Notes: generated by a model from the letters alone, not told the origin. 64,000 bases of DNA from Leuconostoc pseudomesenteroides KCTC 3652 (GCF_014634745.1 NZ_BMBP01000002.1:186001-250000); one strand, 5' to 3'; counted from the stretch's first letter, positions 37,758 to 48,418 are shown. Translations and numbers: made by a program.

Positions 37758-40700
37758 TTATTTACCTTCACTTTCTAATTCTTCAATGCGTTCTTTTAAT
37801 TCTTTGACTAACGGTATCAACAATAATGCGACACGGTCATAGTTAATTCCCTCAACTTCGTTATCCTCACCATACTGAACTAGGTATTCTAACCCAGCGT
37901 CACGTAAATCTTCGGCAATCATACCGAAGTACCGTGTTTCGTCATTTTTTTCACGATATTGGCGCTTGTCTATCCACGTTGATAATGGTATTTCAAGTAA
38001 TTTTTTACTGTCGCTTAACGGAACATTATGTTTAATATCCTGTTTATATTTCTTGGCAGATGAAGCGCGATATAAGCTACCATCTGAGGCAATGTAAACA
38101 TTGGCAGATGCCGACCAAGTAACGTTGTATGCAGATGGAATGTGCACAGCTTTGGCTTGTAATGATATTCTATCTCCGTTTGGCGAGGCGCCTTTACTAT
38201 CTGAACCAATATATATATATGGTTCACTGGTCCCGACAATATCGTTATACTGCTTACCACCAGATATTATGACACCCTGTTCTGCTCCACCTATTTTAGT
38301 TGGCATCAAGTTGCCGTTATATTTACCTATACTTAAACCGACAAACTTTTCAGTAGATATCGGCGTGTCATACCCTCTGTCATCATATCCATTGATAGAA
38401 ACTGTCAAAGAATCTCTTGCTTTAATCAAAGCTGACATTCCATTAAACAAAGAACTATTATTTGATATTTCTAAATACGGATTGGTTTGAGGACTAAACA
38501 AAGTTGGATCGATTAATTGCAATTTTCCCTGTGTCAGTAATGCTCTAGTAACTCCGTTTGCAGTAGAAATATATCCTTGGTCGATATTAATATCAGTGGT
38601 GTAATCAGAGCTGTTAATTCTACCTTTTTGGAACACGACTGATCCGGTATTCAAATTGATATTCAAGTTAGCACCAGAAATAGCACCAGATACAATGTTG
38701 TTTGCGTTGATGTTCGTGACGTTTACTTGGTTACCGTTTATCGTCCCAACAGTCATATTTGAAGCGTTAAGGTTTTTAAAGTTACCACCTTTTGCGTAGA
38801 AGTCACCAGTGACAGTTGTATCACCATTCAGCACGATGTTCTTACCAGCTATTTGAACACCAGACGTATCCTGGTTGATTAAACTAATAATCTTACCGTT
38901 GTTGTCCGTTAAAGCAGATGTTATCTGTGTCGCCGTTTGAGTCTGAATACTTGTGGCTAGCGTGCTGCCTGTGATGATAGACGTTTTACTCAACGCTGTT
39001 TGGAAGTCAGATGAGATGTTACCACTTGAATCACGCACAAAGTTAGATATGCTATCTGCGGTGATTTTCACTTGCGCAAGGGCTGCGTTGTTGTTGTACG
39101 CTCCAGCAACATAAGCACCCACGGTTGTTCCCAAGGTTAGCATGGGTTTATTGATGCCAATTTTACTTCCCTTTTCGCGAGCGTCCACAACCAATCTGAT
39201 ATACTTTGCACCGGTGGGCATATTAGTTAAAGTAAAATTGTTGACGATATAGTTCGTCCAACCTTTACCACTGGAACCAGCGACATTCTGTGGATTTATG
39301 AAAACGTTCGGAATGGGATTTAAGCTAGAGTCCAAGTATTGAAGATATATATAAGATAAACCATTTGTTCCTACTGAAAAAATATAATAATTCAACTTCC
39401 AAGAAATGGTTATACTTGATGAACCGTTAAGCGAGATTGGTGAAGAATAAAGATTAACTATTCCCCCACCTGTATTCGCTAGTACTAAAACCGCTCCAGA
39501 ATAATCATAATCACCCACAGTGTAAGTTCCAGAACCAGTCATAGACCAGCCCTGCAAATCCGGACTAAATTCAGAATTGTTTATTAAGTTAGTTTGACCT
39601 AACGAGTTGACTGTCTGTTGTAAATTAGAAACTGTTGTAGCAGTTCCGTTAGCTGTGGTCTCAACTGTTGTTAGTCGTGAAGTTAACTTCGTGTTGTTGG
39701 CATCGTAATCGGACTGTGCAACTTTTTGCTTAATCGCATTAGCGTTTGTGACAATATCAGCACTATTAGCGCTAATTCGTCCATCGGCGTCTTGTTTATA
39801 ATTCCCAAGCGAAGTTGTCACTGCGTCTGCTGTTTGTTGTGCCTTGCTAACACCAGTCGTGAGTTGACCTGTTTTAGTGTCGTAATCAGTTTGTGAAACT
39901 TTTGTCGCCACCTGCTGAGCCGTAGCCGTAATATCGGCTTGTGCTTTGCTGATTCGTCCGTCTGCATCTGTCTGATACTTCGATAAGTTCAATGCCGCAT
40001 TATCAGCAGTTAGTTGTGCTTTCGCCGTTGCACTGTTGTTGTTGTAGTTACCTTGTACATATGCTCCAACTGTTGATGAGAATACAAGCATTGGCTGTGA
40101 ATAACTACTAGTACCAACTGAACCATTGGTGACGAATACTACAACGACATAGGCTGAATTTGATGGTGATGTAGCAGAGGCTGTTAGCCTAGTCCATGAA
40201 GATATTTTAGAACTGTCTTTAATCGTATTTGATATATAATTTTGATTTGAGTCATAATAATAAAATCTTAATGAAGCTGTAACTGTACCATTGTAGTTAC
40301 TAGAAGAGTATGCCTCCATAGCTAATACTGATATTACATTTCCCCCAATAGGAATTAGACCAGAGTTTATTGATGAAGCCCCATATCCATAAGCATTTAA
40401 CAGTACATTGCTACCATTAAATTTCTCAGATGATAGTGACCATGATGTATCAGAAGATAAAGGAGTTGTTGCTGTGAACTTTCCTGATGTAGTAGGAGTT
40501 CCAATATTCCAACCTGCAAAATCGGGACTAAACTCTGTGTTAAACAGTTGGTTAATTTGCCCCAAACTATTCACGGTAGTGTTAATCTTAGCAACGGTTG
40601 CATCAAAACCATCAGCTCTCTGCTGTAACGTACTAATGTCTCCTGATTGTTTCCCTTGCGTGGTTTGCAAATCACTAACAGTCTGCTTAGTTCCGTTGGC

Positions 40701-43562
40701 GTCAGACACAATCGAGTTCATTTTTGCATCTTGCTCACCATCTTTTTGTTTGATGGAAACAATGTCTGTTTTAGCTTGATTAGCTGTCTGCGTAGTAGCT
40801 GTTAAGTCTGTCTGAAGTTGACCTGTCTTGGTATTGTAATCAGTCTGACTAACCTTAGTTTTCAAACCATCTACTGCTGTCTGCGCGGTTGTTTGAGCTG
40901 TCTGAACAGCACCGTCATTGGTGGTCTTATAACTACTGAAGTCACTTTGAACGCCAGATACTGATGTTTCAATATTACCCATACGGGCATCTTGTTGACC
41001 GTCTTTAGTTTGAATATCAGTGATGGACTGTTTGGTACCATTCACATCAGTTGTAATTTGGTTAATCTTATCAGATTGACTATCTTGTGTTGTCTCGATG
41101 TCACTAATGCTTTGTTTGGTTCCATCAACATCACTTGATATACTGTTAATCTTAGAGGCTTGGCTTGTGGCTGTTGCCTTGATATTGACAATATCTGTAG
41201 CCTGTGAATCAACAGTTTGCTTAACCTGTGTATATTTTGTTGATAAATCACCCGTCTTTTGGTCGTAATCAGTCTGTGATACCTTTGTTGCAACCAAACC
41301 TAATGCGGTTGTGGCATCCGTTTGAGCCTTAGAAACCTTTCCATCGTTAGTATGTTGGTACTGTGTGATGGTTTCTTTAATTTGGTTATCTTTGGTTGTG
41401 TAATCTAAGACAACATCTTCAGGTGCTGGGGTCCATGTGGTGATAATTGTTCCAGATTTCATGAACAGATTAGAATAAGTTATAGTATTTCCAGAAGCCA
41501 TTTGACTCATTATTCTAAAAGTCAAACTAGTTACGTCTTGAGTGGCCGTTAAAATTCCTGGGTTCAATTTAAACTTTAAATCCACATGCCCTGTTAATTG
41601 ACCTGATTTAACAGTAAAATTTTGTTGTTGCCACGGACTTTGATTAAAAAACACGCTTGCTTGCATATCCGAAGATAATGCTGTTTTTAAAGTCCAGTCA
41701 AAAGATATGATGTAATCGCCGTTTGCTATTCCCCAATTTTTAATAGGCGAATAAAATATAGCTTGATTATAAATATCTTGGTTATCTTTCCCATTAGAAG
41801 TTTGTGTCTTTGGGTTTGCTGTATCAAGAATGTAGTTTCTATCACCAACACTAAGCGCTTTGATTGTATCGTTAATATCACTCTTGGCTTGATTAACCGC
41901 ATTAGTAGCTTTGGTGTCTAATGCACTAACTGCATTCTGTCGGTCTGTAACCTCTTTAGCTATTGTGTTTAGCGCGTCTGCTTTAGCTTGATTAGCATAA
42001 GTTCGTGCTTGTGAATTGGCAGCAGCTACCGCAGTGTTACGTGCAGACGCTTCACTAGCAATGCTGTCCGTTAAGTCTGTTTTAGCAGCTGACAGAGCGT
42101 TTTGTGCTTGATTAAATTGAGACGTTGCCGCACTCTTAGCGTTAGCTTCTGCTGAACTAGCCTGCGACGCAGCCTGTGACTTTGCTGTTGCAATATCAGT
42201 TGACAGACCTTGCTTCACTTCATCAGTGTGTGCGTTGGCTTGTGCGACTGCGTCATATACAGCATCATCTATTTTTTCTTGCGTGTCCGAATCTACTAAA
42301 TCGACCCAATCACCACTAACAAATTGCTTAACACCAGACTTGTCACCGTCTACCCAATACCACAAATCACCTTCTTGTGGGTGTGATGGCTCAACGCTAC
42401 CATAGTAGTTTTTGTTCTTGCCGTTTGCACTCACTGCCGCTGCGTCAGCTTGATTTTGAACAGAAATAATCTTGTCCTGTAAATCAGATAACTGTGTTCG
42501 AGAACTGTCAGCAAACGATTGCTTAGCTGTCCCAACCGTCATTTTTGTAACTCTGTCTAAAATAGGGTCATAATGCAATTCGTTGACAATAGCTGTGACA
42601 TTCACACCATATTCTGGCACATATACGGTCACAGTATCGGTTAGTGACACGCTCTCTAAATTCTTGAACTTGTCCTGATAGTCTGCGCTATCCTGTAAAC
42701 TTAAAACATCGATGTCTATTGTGACTGTCGGTTTGTCTCTGCCAGTGTTAGCACTTTGAGTAAACCAACCCTTTGCCGCTGCATTTAAATCCGCCACTGT
42801 CTTGATAGTGTCATCAGTAAATTCAAGCGGCAACGTGTAAATCTGTTCATAATTGTTGATATATTGTGAATCAACTGGTGTTCCTTCCAACGTGGTAGTT
42901 GTTTGGTCATCGTTTTGAACTGACTTAGTTGGAATAATGCGCGTTACCAATGAACTGATGTCAACACTATATTTCAGACCTGATATATTCTTACCAAGTC
43001 TAAAAGTCGCAACATTATCACGACCACGTCTGTTGAACATGGCCACTCGCCTATTCTCGCGCTTTAACTCACCACCCCATATCTGTAAGAATGAGCCGGT
43101 TGTTCCCATGATGGCTTCCATAGGATTTACGTAATTGAGCGATGTTGTTGATGAGGTTGCTATATCAGAATAAAAGGAAAAAACAGATGGATTCACAATA
43201 GCGTTCTTAAGTGCAGTCATAAATGATTGCCCGTCACCTGAAGCAACTAAATGTTTAACAAGGTTATGTGTTAGATCATACGTAATCGAATCAGCTTCAA
43301 TCGTCACTGCATAACCACTAATGTCAAGTTCTGTGCTAACAATTCTGAAAGCGTGAATATCGTCTCGCTGGTTAGGCTTAGCCAGAATAAGACGACCAAC
43401 CGAGATATCAGCATATCGTACACCAGAAACTGGATAGCTAGCCGTTAATTGTAGTAAACCGTTGCGTTGTTCTTCTACATCAACATCATAGATTTCAACC
43501 AACGAGCCAAGACCTTGTGAGGTGAAATCAATCTCATCTTTTTCATATAAAATTGGTGTCAT
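37758..43562 (-). CDS. Tail tip / tail fibre protein with endopeptidase-tail, coiled-coil repeats and S74 chaperone
   Basis: Receptor-binding structural protein of 1934 aa. Residues 1 to about 360 are the prophage-tail (Gp44-like baseplate hub) region, continued by YYGSVEPSHPQEGDLWYW. From about 430 to 1000 runs a long Ala/Ser/Gln/Thr coiled-coil area with the recurring motif KVSQTDYDTKTGQL and variants. Two related modules follow near 1005 and 1326 (NTEFSPDFAGW and NNSEFSPDLQGW, each ending VGAYV-x-G-x-YNNN), probably carbohydrate-binding. The last ~110 residues are a peptidase S74 intramolecular chaperone (SAKKYKQDIK, RYFGMIAEDL), expected to cleave itself off after trimer folding. GGAGG sets the start at 43562. 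Confidence 0.88.
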   Translation of the reverse strand: MTPILYEKDEIDFTSQGLGSLVEIYDVDVEEQRNGLLQLTASYPVSGVRYADISVGRLILAKPNQRDDIHAFRIVSTELDISGYAVTIEADSITYDLTHNLVKHLVASGDGQSFMTALKNAIVNPSVFSFYSDIATSSTTSLNYVNPMEAIMGTTGSFLQIWGGELKRENRRVAMFNRRGRDNVATFRLGKNISGLKYSVDISSLVTRIIPTKSVQNDDQTTTTLEGTPVDSQYINNYEQIYTLPLEFTDDTIKTVADLNAAAKGWFTQSANTGRDKPTVTIDIDVLSLQDSADYQDKFKNLESVSLTDTVTVYVPEYGVNVTAIVNELHYDPILDRVTKMTVGTAKQSFADSSRTQLSDLQDKIISVQNQADAAAVSANGKNKNYYGSVEPSHPQEGDLWYWVDGDKSGVKQFVSGDWVDLVDSDTQEKIDDAVYDAVAQANAHTDEVKQGLSTDIATAKSQAASQASSAEANAKSAATSQFNQAQNALSAAKTDLTDSIASEASARNTAVAAANSQARTYANQAKADALNTIAKEVTDRQNAVSALDTKATNAVNQAKSDINDTIKALSVGDRNYILDTANPKTQTSNGKDNQDIYNQAIFYSPIKNWGIANGDYIISFDWTLKTALSSDMQASVFFNQSPWQQQNFTVKSGQLTGHVDLKFKLNPGILTATQDVTSLTFRIMSQMASGNTITYSNLFMKSGTIITTWTPAPEDVVLDYTTKDNQIKETITQYQHTNDGKVSKAQTDATTALGLVATKVSQTDYDQKTGDLSTKYTQVKQTVDSQATDIVNIKATATSQASKINSISSDVDGTKQSISDIETTQDSQSDKINQITTDVNGTKQSITDIQTKDGQQDARMGNIETSVSGVQSDFSSYKTTNDGAVQTAQTTAQTAVDGLKTKVSQTDYNTKTGQLQTDLTATTQTANQAKTDIVSIKQKDGEQDAKMNSIVSDANGTKQTVSDLQTTQGKQSGDISTLQQRADGFDATVAKINTTVNSLGQINQLFNTEFSPDFAGWNIGTPTTSGKFTATTPLSSDTSWSLSSEKFNGSNVLLNAYGYGASSINSGLIPIGGNVISVLAMEAYSSSNYNGTVTASLRFYYYDSNQNYISNTIKDSSKISSWTRLTASATSPSNSAYVVVVFVTNGSVGTSSYSQPMLVFSSTVGAYVQGNYNNNSATAKAQLTADNAALNLSKYQTDADGRISKAQADITATAQQVATKVSQTDYDTKTGQLTTGVSKAQQTADAVTTSLGNYKQDADGRISANSADIVTNANAIKQKVAQSDYDANNTKLTSRLTTVETTANGTATTVSNLQQTVNSLGQTNLINNSEFSPDLQGWSMTGSGTYTVGDYDYSGAVLVLANTGGGIVNLYSSPISLNGSSSITISWKLNYYIFSVGTNGLSYIYLQYLDSSLNPIPNVFINPQNVAGSSGKGWTNYIVNNFTLTNMPTGAKYIRLVVDAREKGSKIGINKPMLTLGTTVGAYVAGAYNNNAALAQVKITADSISNFVRDSSGNISSDFQTALSKTSIITGSTLATSIQTQTATQITSALTDNNGKIISLINQDTSGVQIAGKNIVLNGDTTVTGDFYAKGGNFKNLNASNMTVGTINGNQVNVTNINANNIVSGAISGANLNINLNTGSVVFQKGRINSSDYTTDINIDQGYISTANGVTRALLTQGKLQLIDPTLFSPQTNPYLEISNNSSLFNGMSALIKARDSLTVSINGYDDRGYDTPISTEKFVGLSIGKYNGNLMPTKIGGAEQGVIISGGKQYNDIVGTSEPYIYIGSDSKGASPNGDRISLQAKAVHIPSAYNVTWSASANVYIASDGSLYRASSAKKYKQDIKHNVPLSDSKKLLEIPLSTWIDKRQYREKNDETRYFGMIAEDLRDAGLEYLVQYGEDNEVEGINYDRVALLLIPLVKELKERIEELESEGK

Positions 43563-44284
43563 AGCGTCCTCCATCTTGGTTCTACTTCAACAGTGCCACT
43601 GTTCACCGATACGGTGTTTGCCCCCGGCTTTAGTAACGGGAAGTCACCAATCGCCATTTTTGCATTCTCATTGACAACCGTTACACCGTCCATTCGCCAA
43701 ACAGTTTGTAGTGCTGAATCAAGTTCAATGCTGGTCGTGACATTTGTCAATTTAGTAACAACGCCATTGACAGTTAGGTTAATTGCACCTGTTCCCTTGA
43801 TAATAAGATGTGGTTTCGCATAATAAAGCTCTGGGTTAGTCAACGTCAATGATGTTCCAGAAACATTTGCTACGTTCAACAAATACTTATACGGTGCTGC
43901 ACTCACTTTAACCTTGTATATTCTTGTAGATGAAAAGACAAGCGGTCTAGTCACTCCTACTGCGTCAGTTCTAAAAATTTGGTATTGGTATTGGTCATCA
44001 AAATAAAACGTAGCAGGCACGTATTTACCAGTGTCTAGCGCAACCATGAAAGCCGTATACCGTGACTTCCGTTGTGCTTCTGTGTCGGCTTGAATTGAGA
44101 ACTCAAATTCAAACTCTCGATTTGCATAATTACCATCATCAAACAAAATAGCACGATCTAATCCGACCGCGCTATCGTTTAAAGTTGTTTTTCGTTCTGG
44201 TATACCGGTATCAAACCAGTTTGTAATCACAGCTCCATTGGCAGAACCAACAAAACCGTTGATATTAAAATCTCCTCGTCTCAC
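43559..44284 (-). CDS. Distal tail protein (Dit)
   Basis: Baseplate hub ring protein of 241 aa. It starts MRRGDFNINGFVGSANGAVI and includes ERKTTLNDSAVGLDRAILFD and YANREFEFEFSIQ, typical of siphovirus Dit proteins of the phage_tail family. It lies between tape measure and fibre and its stop overlaps the next start by 4 nt. Confidence 0.82.
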   Translation of the reverse strand: MRRGDFNINGFVGSANGAVITNWFDTGIPERKTTLNDSAVGLDRAILFDDGNYANREFEFEFSIQADTEAQRKSRYTAFMVALDTGKYVPATFYFDDQYQYQIFRTDAVGVTRPLVFSSTRIYKVKVSAAPYKYLLNVANVSGTSLTLTNPELYYAKPHLIIKGTGAINLTVNGVVTKLTNVTTSIELDSALQTVWRMDGVTVVNENAKMAIGDFPLLKPGANTVSVNSGTVEVEPRWRTL

Positions 44285-44287
44285 TGA

Positions 44288-47170
44288 TTAACCTCCTATC
44301 GCTCTAGTTTTAGAATTTTGAGCACGTGTGATACCGTCTGTCACAGCGTCTGTTAACTTCTTTATCGTTTGTGCTGATGTGTCAGCTAACACTTGAACGG
44401 TCACATTGATTGTGTCACCGCCTAATCCACCGGTTGCTTCAGCAATGCCCTTACCAATACCACCCAACGTCTTAGCATTAAGTGGTAATGCTGCTTCGGG
44501 TCCTGCTTCACCAACACCACTAAATCCGCCGTTATTAGCAAACAAAGTAGGCTTAGTGAACACACCACCCTTTGCATACCAATCAACACCGATGTGAGGT
44601 ATCTTACCCTTTAACGGATTAAATGAACCAGATAGATTAAAGTGAGGCAGTGGAATATGTGGGATGTCAATTGATGGAAACCTCAATCTGAAATTAAACA
44701 GACTTTTAATTCTATTGACAATTCCGCTAATCACATTGTGTGCTGCTTGAATAGGTGATGTGATAGCTGACTTAATACCGTTCCAGACGCTAGTAGTAAC
44801 TGATTTAATGCCGTTCCAAATACTACTTACGGTACTCTTGATACCATTAACAACACCTGAAATCGTTGACTTAATACCATTCCAAACAGAACTAGCAGTC
44901 GACCTAACAGCATTAAATACTGATGATGTAACGGATTTTATACCGTTCCATACTGACGTAACTGTGGACTTAATAGCATTTACGACTGATGAAACTGCTG
45001 ATTTAATTGCATTCCATACGCTAGTCGCTACTGATTTTATGGCATTGAAAATATTTGATATGCCATTCTTCATTTGGTTAAACTTGTTACTTACAGCGGT
45101 GACTATTGCATTAACAACATTTGAAAACATTGTCTTAATACCGTTCCAAATATCAGACACTTTTTGTTTAATAGCAGTCCAAATATTACTCCACCATATT
45201 TGAAAGTTTGCTATTCCAACGTTGATTGACAATATTAAATCGTTCCAAATTGCTTTAACGTTGTTGACCATGTCCGACCAAACGCCTTTAATCCAGTCAA
45301 CAATTTTTCCCCAATTTTGAAATACCAAAACAACTGCCGTTATTGCTGCAATGATACCAGCTATAATTCCAATGATTGGTAACAAGGCTGTAGCACCAAA
45401 AGTACCAATAATACCAGCTATCATTGTTATTATTGGCGCCAAAGCAGCAATAGCCACCGATATACCACCAAAAACACCAATTACTGTTTTTACTGTCGGA
45501 TTTAAATTGTCAAACCATTTTATTAAGTCTGATAACTTGTTAATTAATGGCGTCATTTGAATAACGATGTCTGAAAATGACAACTTCAACTTATTTAATG
45601 CGCTTGTCCATTTTTCTCCCGGTGTTTGTTCATTCATCTTTTTTGTAGCGCCGGTAGTCTTTTCAGTCTCTTTGGTAGCCATTAACAACGATGATGAAGC
45701 TTGTTGCCCCAAATCTTCAAATTGTGTTCCTAGACCTTGAACTGCGGCTTTAGCCTTATCAGCCGGCATTTTAGACAAGTCTTGACCAACAGAAGCCATA
45801 ACATCAGCACTTGTTGCCTTTCCGGCTTTAAATTGTGCGAAAGCATCTTGTGTTGATTTACTAAACTGTTTCATCGGCTCATCGAGCTGACCAGACGTTA
45901 GTCTAAGTTGAAATTCTTTCACAGCGTCGGCTACCTTATCGGTATTAAATGCCCCGGCTTGCATTCCTGCATTTAAGACCGATAACATACCACCTGCACT
46001 TATTCCTGCATCTTGAAATGTTGGTGCATATTCGTTAACCGTATCTAAGAAGTCATCGTTCTTATTCAATCCATCTTGTAACCCTTTAGAAATCAAATCA
46101 GTGGCTTCCTGACCAGTAAGCCCCATAGCTTTCATAGCTTGACTAGATGAGTTAACTGCGTCTTTAATATCAACACCACCGTGTTTTGAAACCGCAACCA
46201 AATCAAGAGACAGCTTTTTAATGTCACCACTGCTTACAATCGTGCCAAAGCCGTTTATAACATCTTGAACAGCTTCGTTAGCTTCATCAACACTATCAAC
46301 CATTCCTGTTCCAAAAACATTTTTGACAACGTCTGTGGCAGATTTTGCACTTGAAGCCGTTAGACCCATCGTGTTCTGCATTGATGATTGTGCATTACCA
46401 AAGTCCATTGCAGTTTCGACAATAGCATCACCCATTTCTGCAGCCTTGTCGCTTACCTGCGATAGACCCTCAGCCATAGTAGCGCCTTTGAACACGTCCA
46501 TCTTTCCAGACGTTTCATCAGTCTTATTGCCTAAGTCCTCAATGGCTTTTGAGGCATTAGTGATATTAGTATCATCAACTTTATCGAGTGTCTGTGTCAG
46601 TTTTGACATATCAGAGCTTGCCACACCACTCTCTTTGGCAATCATTTGCAAGGCTCTGTCTAGTGATTCAGAATTGGCCGTACCACTCTTAATTGCATTA
46701 ACCAGCCGTGTACCTAACACACTTTTAAAATCATCAACAGATGTTCCGGTAGCCTTAAAATAGTTTTGCAATCTTTGTGTTGATTGGCTCAACTCTTGCT
46801 GACTATTTTCTGCTGTTGAAAGTTGGGACTTATAACCTTTTAACGTTGCCTCGGTTGAAGCTATTTCACGTTGGAACGCACGATACTGTTCTTCCCCAAT
46901 ATCGCCTTTAGCAAACTGTGCATCAACTTGTGCCTGTGCGTCTTTCAACGTCTTTAACTTGTCGCCCGTTTGCGTAATTGCTTGTGACAACAACTTTTGT
47001 TTTTGCGCAACCAGTTCTGTGTTGCCTGGATCTAATTTTAATAGCTTGTTGACATCACGTAATTCGCTCTGTGTCTTATTTGCGCTAGAGTTGACACTAG
47101 ACAGCGCTTTATCCAAGCCTTTTGTATCACCATTTATTTCAATTGTGATACCTTTGATATTTCTAGACAT
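44288..47170 (-). CDS. Tail tape measure protein
   Basis: Length-determining tail protein, 960 aa. The N-terminal third is coiled coil (GDTKGLDKALSSVNSSANKT). Two to three hydrophobic helices lie near residues 550-620 (VKTVIGVFGGISVAIAALAP). From about 655 to 830 there is an 11-residue periodic repeat built on SVWNGIKS and NAIKS. The C-terminal part is globular (GGVFTKPTLFANNGGFSGVG, EAGPEAALPL), the common TMP tail-end motif. GGAGG is 5 nt before ATG 47170. Frame length predicts a tail of roughly 140 nm by the usual 0.15 nm per residue. Confidence 0.9.
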   Translation of the reverse strand: MSRNIKGITIEINGDTKGLDKALSSVNSSANKTQSELRDVNKLLKLDPGNTELVAQKQKLLSQAITQTGDKLKTLKDAQAQVDAQFAKGDIGEEQYRAFQREIASTEATLKGYKSQLSTAENSQQELSQSTQRLQNYFKATGTSVDDFKSVLGTRLVNAIKSGTANSESLDRALQMIAKESGVASSDMSKLTQTLDKVDDTNITNASKAIEDLGNKTDETSGKMDVFKGATMAEGLSQVSDKAAEMGDAIVETAMDFGNAQSSMQNTMGLTASSAKSATDVVKNVFGTGMVDSVDEANEAVQDVINGFGTIVSSGDIKKLSLDLVAVSKHGGVDIKDAVNSSSQAMKAMGLTGQEATDLISKGLQDGLNKNDDFLDTVNEYAPTFQDAGISAGGMLSVLNAGMQAGAFNTDKVADAVKEFQLRLTSGQLDEPMKQFSKSTQDAFAQFKAGKATSADVMASVGQDLSKMPADKAKAAVQGLGTQFEDLGQQASSSLLMATKETEKTTGATKKMNEQTPGEKWTSALNKLKLSFSDIVIQMTPLINKLSDLIKWFDNLNPTVKTVIGVFGGISVAIAALAPIITMIAGIIGTFGATALLPIIGIIAGIIAAITAVVLVFQNWGKIVDWIKGVWSDMVNNVKAIWNDLILSINVGIANFQIWWSNIWTAIKQKVSDIWNGIKTMFSNVVNAIVTAVSNKFNQMKNGISNIFNAIKSVATSVWNAIKSAVSSVVNAIKSTVTSVWNGIKSVTSSVFNAVRSTASSVWNGIKSTISGVVNGIKSTVSSIWNGIKSVTTSVWNGIKSAITSPIQAAHNVISGIVNRIKSLFNFRLRFPSIDIPHIPLPHFNLSGSFNPLKGKIPHIGVDWYAKGGVFTKPTLFANNGGFSGVGEAGPEAALPLNAKTLGGIGKGIAEATGGLGGDTINVTVQVLADTSAQTIKKLTDAVTDGITRAQNSKTRAIGG

Positions 47171-47220
47171 AGCCACCTCCTAATTTATGTACAAAAAAAG
47201 CGCTACTAAGCGCTAATTTT

Positions 47221-47789
47221 TTAAAATGAATCGAACATTGCCTGATTAGCTTTGACTTTCTTGTCTTTTTGACTATCAGGCGTTTCAGAATTGACATACT
47301 CCGTGATATAGTCCATCACTTGTCCTATATCCATCATCTGCATTTCTTCAAATGAAAGACCAGCCTTTTTAGCAACGTACAGATAACTCTCATCATCAAA
47401 TGTCTCGTCACTTTCTTGACTGGTCTTTAAGCTTTTTTTGTTGTCACTGAACGCATGACCAATTCCATGACATCACCAATAAAATCAAACATTGGAAACT
47501 CGGTGAAATCGGCAAGCCATTCATCTAAGGGTTTTAAACTCATGTCTGCGTTTTTTGCATATACCCAAACGAAGTTATACATGATTGCAATATCTCCGTT
47601 TTCAAACAATGGTAACAATGCAGCCATTTCTTGACCCTTTTTCGACTTGTTAGCCGTTTCGGCAATTTTTAAGAATTGTCCCAAGTCTGCGAAAAAGTCA
47701 CGTCCAAATGCGTTCTTGTAAATGATTGGTGTTGCACCGCTTGAAATTAACTTCACGTCTTTACCATCAATATTGATTGTCTTTTCCAT
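47221..47789 (-). CDS. Tail assembly chaperone, frameshifted long form (gpGT)
   Basis: Two overlapping frames form a classical tail chaperone pair. The short form is encoded by 47427-47789. The -1 frame stays open past the slippery run A AAA AAA (47433-47439, read in phase as ACA AAA AAA) and adds about 71 residues, SLKTSQESDETFDDESYLYV to KANQAMFDSF, ending at 47221. The added part has the typical VAKKAGLSFEEMQMMDIGQV motif of gpGT tails. The tape measure gene starts about 50 bp later. The joined product is inferred; the long coordinate range includes both frames. Confidence 0.8.
47427..47789 (-). CDS. Tail assembly chaperone, short form (gpG)
   Basis: 120-aa protein (MEKTINIDGKDVKLISSGAT, YKNAFGRDFFADLG) that holds the tape measure protein before tail assembly. 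It ends VTTKKA just after the A7 slippery run. GAGG precedes the ATG. It follows the major tail protein gene, as in most siphoviruses. Confidence 0.85.
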   Translation of the reverse strand: MEKTINIDGKDVKLISSGATPIIYKNAFGRDFFADLGQFLKIAETANKSKKGQEMAALLPLFENGDIAIMYNFVWVYAKNADMSLKPLDEWLADFTEFPMFDFIGDVMELVMRSVTTKKA

Positions 47790-47836
47790 TTTTTAACCTC
47801 TTTCATATTGGTATGTACGTGGGATAACCCACTTTG

Positions 47837-48418
47837 TTATTCACCACCTGTTTGAGCAGCTTCACCTGTAAACACCGCGTCATACCATGCGTTATAAACC
47901 GCTTCAGTAGTTGCTGAATTAGTCTTAGTCTTAACATCACCAGAATATGGATCGGGCGCTGCTGTAAATTCAAGTTCTTGCGTGTTAACATCAACCTTGT
48001 CTTCTTTTGTCTTTGAACCATCGCCAGGGCGCGACAATGACACATTGAACAACAAATGACGAACAGCTTTTTGGTCACCATCAAATTCAAACATCAGAGC
48101 AATGCGCTTAATCTTTGCGTTTGCATTTTCTGTTGAAACACCTTTGCTGTCGTCAATACCCAGGACTTCTTTTTCAAACGCTTCTGTCAATTTTGCAATG
48201 GTTAACTTACCTGTATAACCTTGGTTGTTGTCAGCCGTATAATACTTCGTATCGTCTGCTGAAAATTCAACCCCATTTCCACTTGCATCTAAGGTTAATT
48301 CTGTTGCTCCAGGCAATGCAGCCGGTGTTCCGTATGTTAACTTTGTACCATCATCGGTAATGACGGCATAATGTGTATTTTTCAAGCCAAAGGTTACTTT
48401 GTTTTCACTTGCTACCAT
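47837..48418 (-). CDS. Major tail tube protein
   Basis: 193-aa tail tube subunit, MVASENKVTFGLKNTHYAVI, with the signature segments GATELTLDASGNGVEFSADD and KEVLGIDDSKG, and a closing Gly/Thr-rich tail. Its position right before the chaperone pair and its length fit the phi13/TP901 type of tube proteins. The SD lies within the end of the preceding gene. Confidence 0.88.
   Translation of the reverse strand: MVASENKVTFGLKNTHYAVITDDGTKLTYGTPAALPGATELTLDASGNGVEFSADDTKYYTADNNQGYTGKLTIAKLTEAFEKEVLGIDDSKGVSTENANAKIKRIALMFEFDGDQKAVRHLLFNVSLSRPGDGSKTKEDKVDVNTQELEFTAAPDPYSGDVKTKTNSATTEAVYNAWYDAVFTGEAAQTGGE

Noticed and set aside
44760-45060. DNA repeats in the tape measure gene as a separate repeat element
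   Set aside because: They encode the normal 11-residue periodicity of tape measure proteins.
37758-47180. Many plus-strand frames opposite the tail genes
   Set aside because: They are antisense shadows without ribosome sites, and the minus-strand proteins have clear family motifs.
47803-48090. Second minus-strand frame (95 codons) overlapping the major tail protein
   Set aside because: Composition is that of an out-of-frame translation and no slippery site or SD leads into it, so unlike the capsid case I see no recoding.
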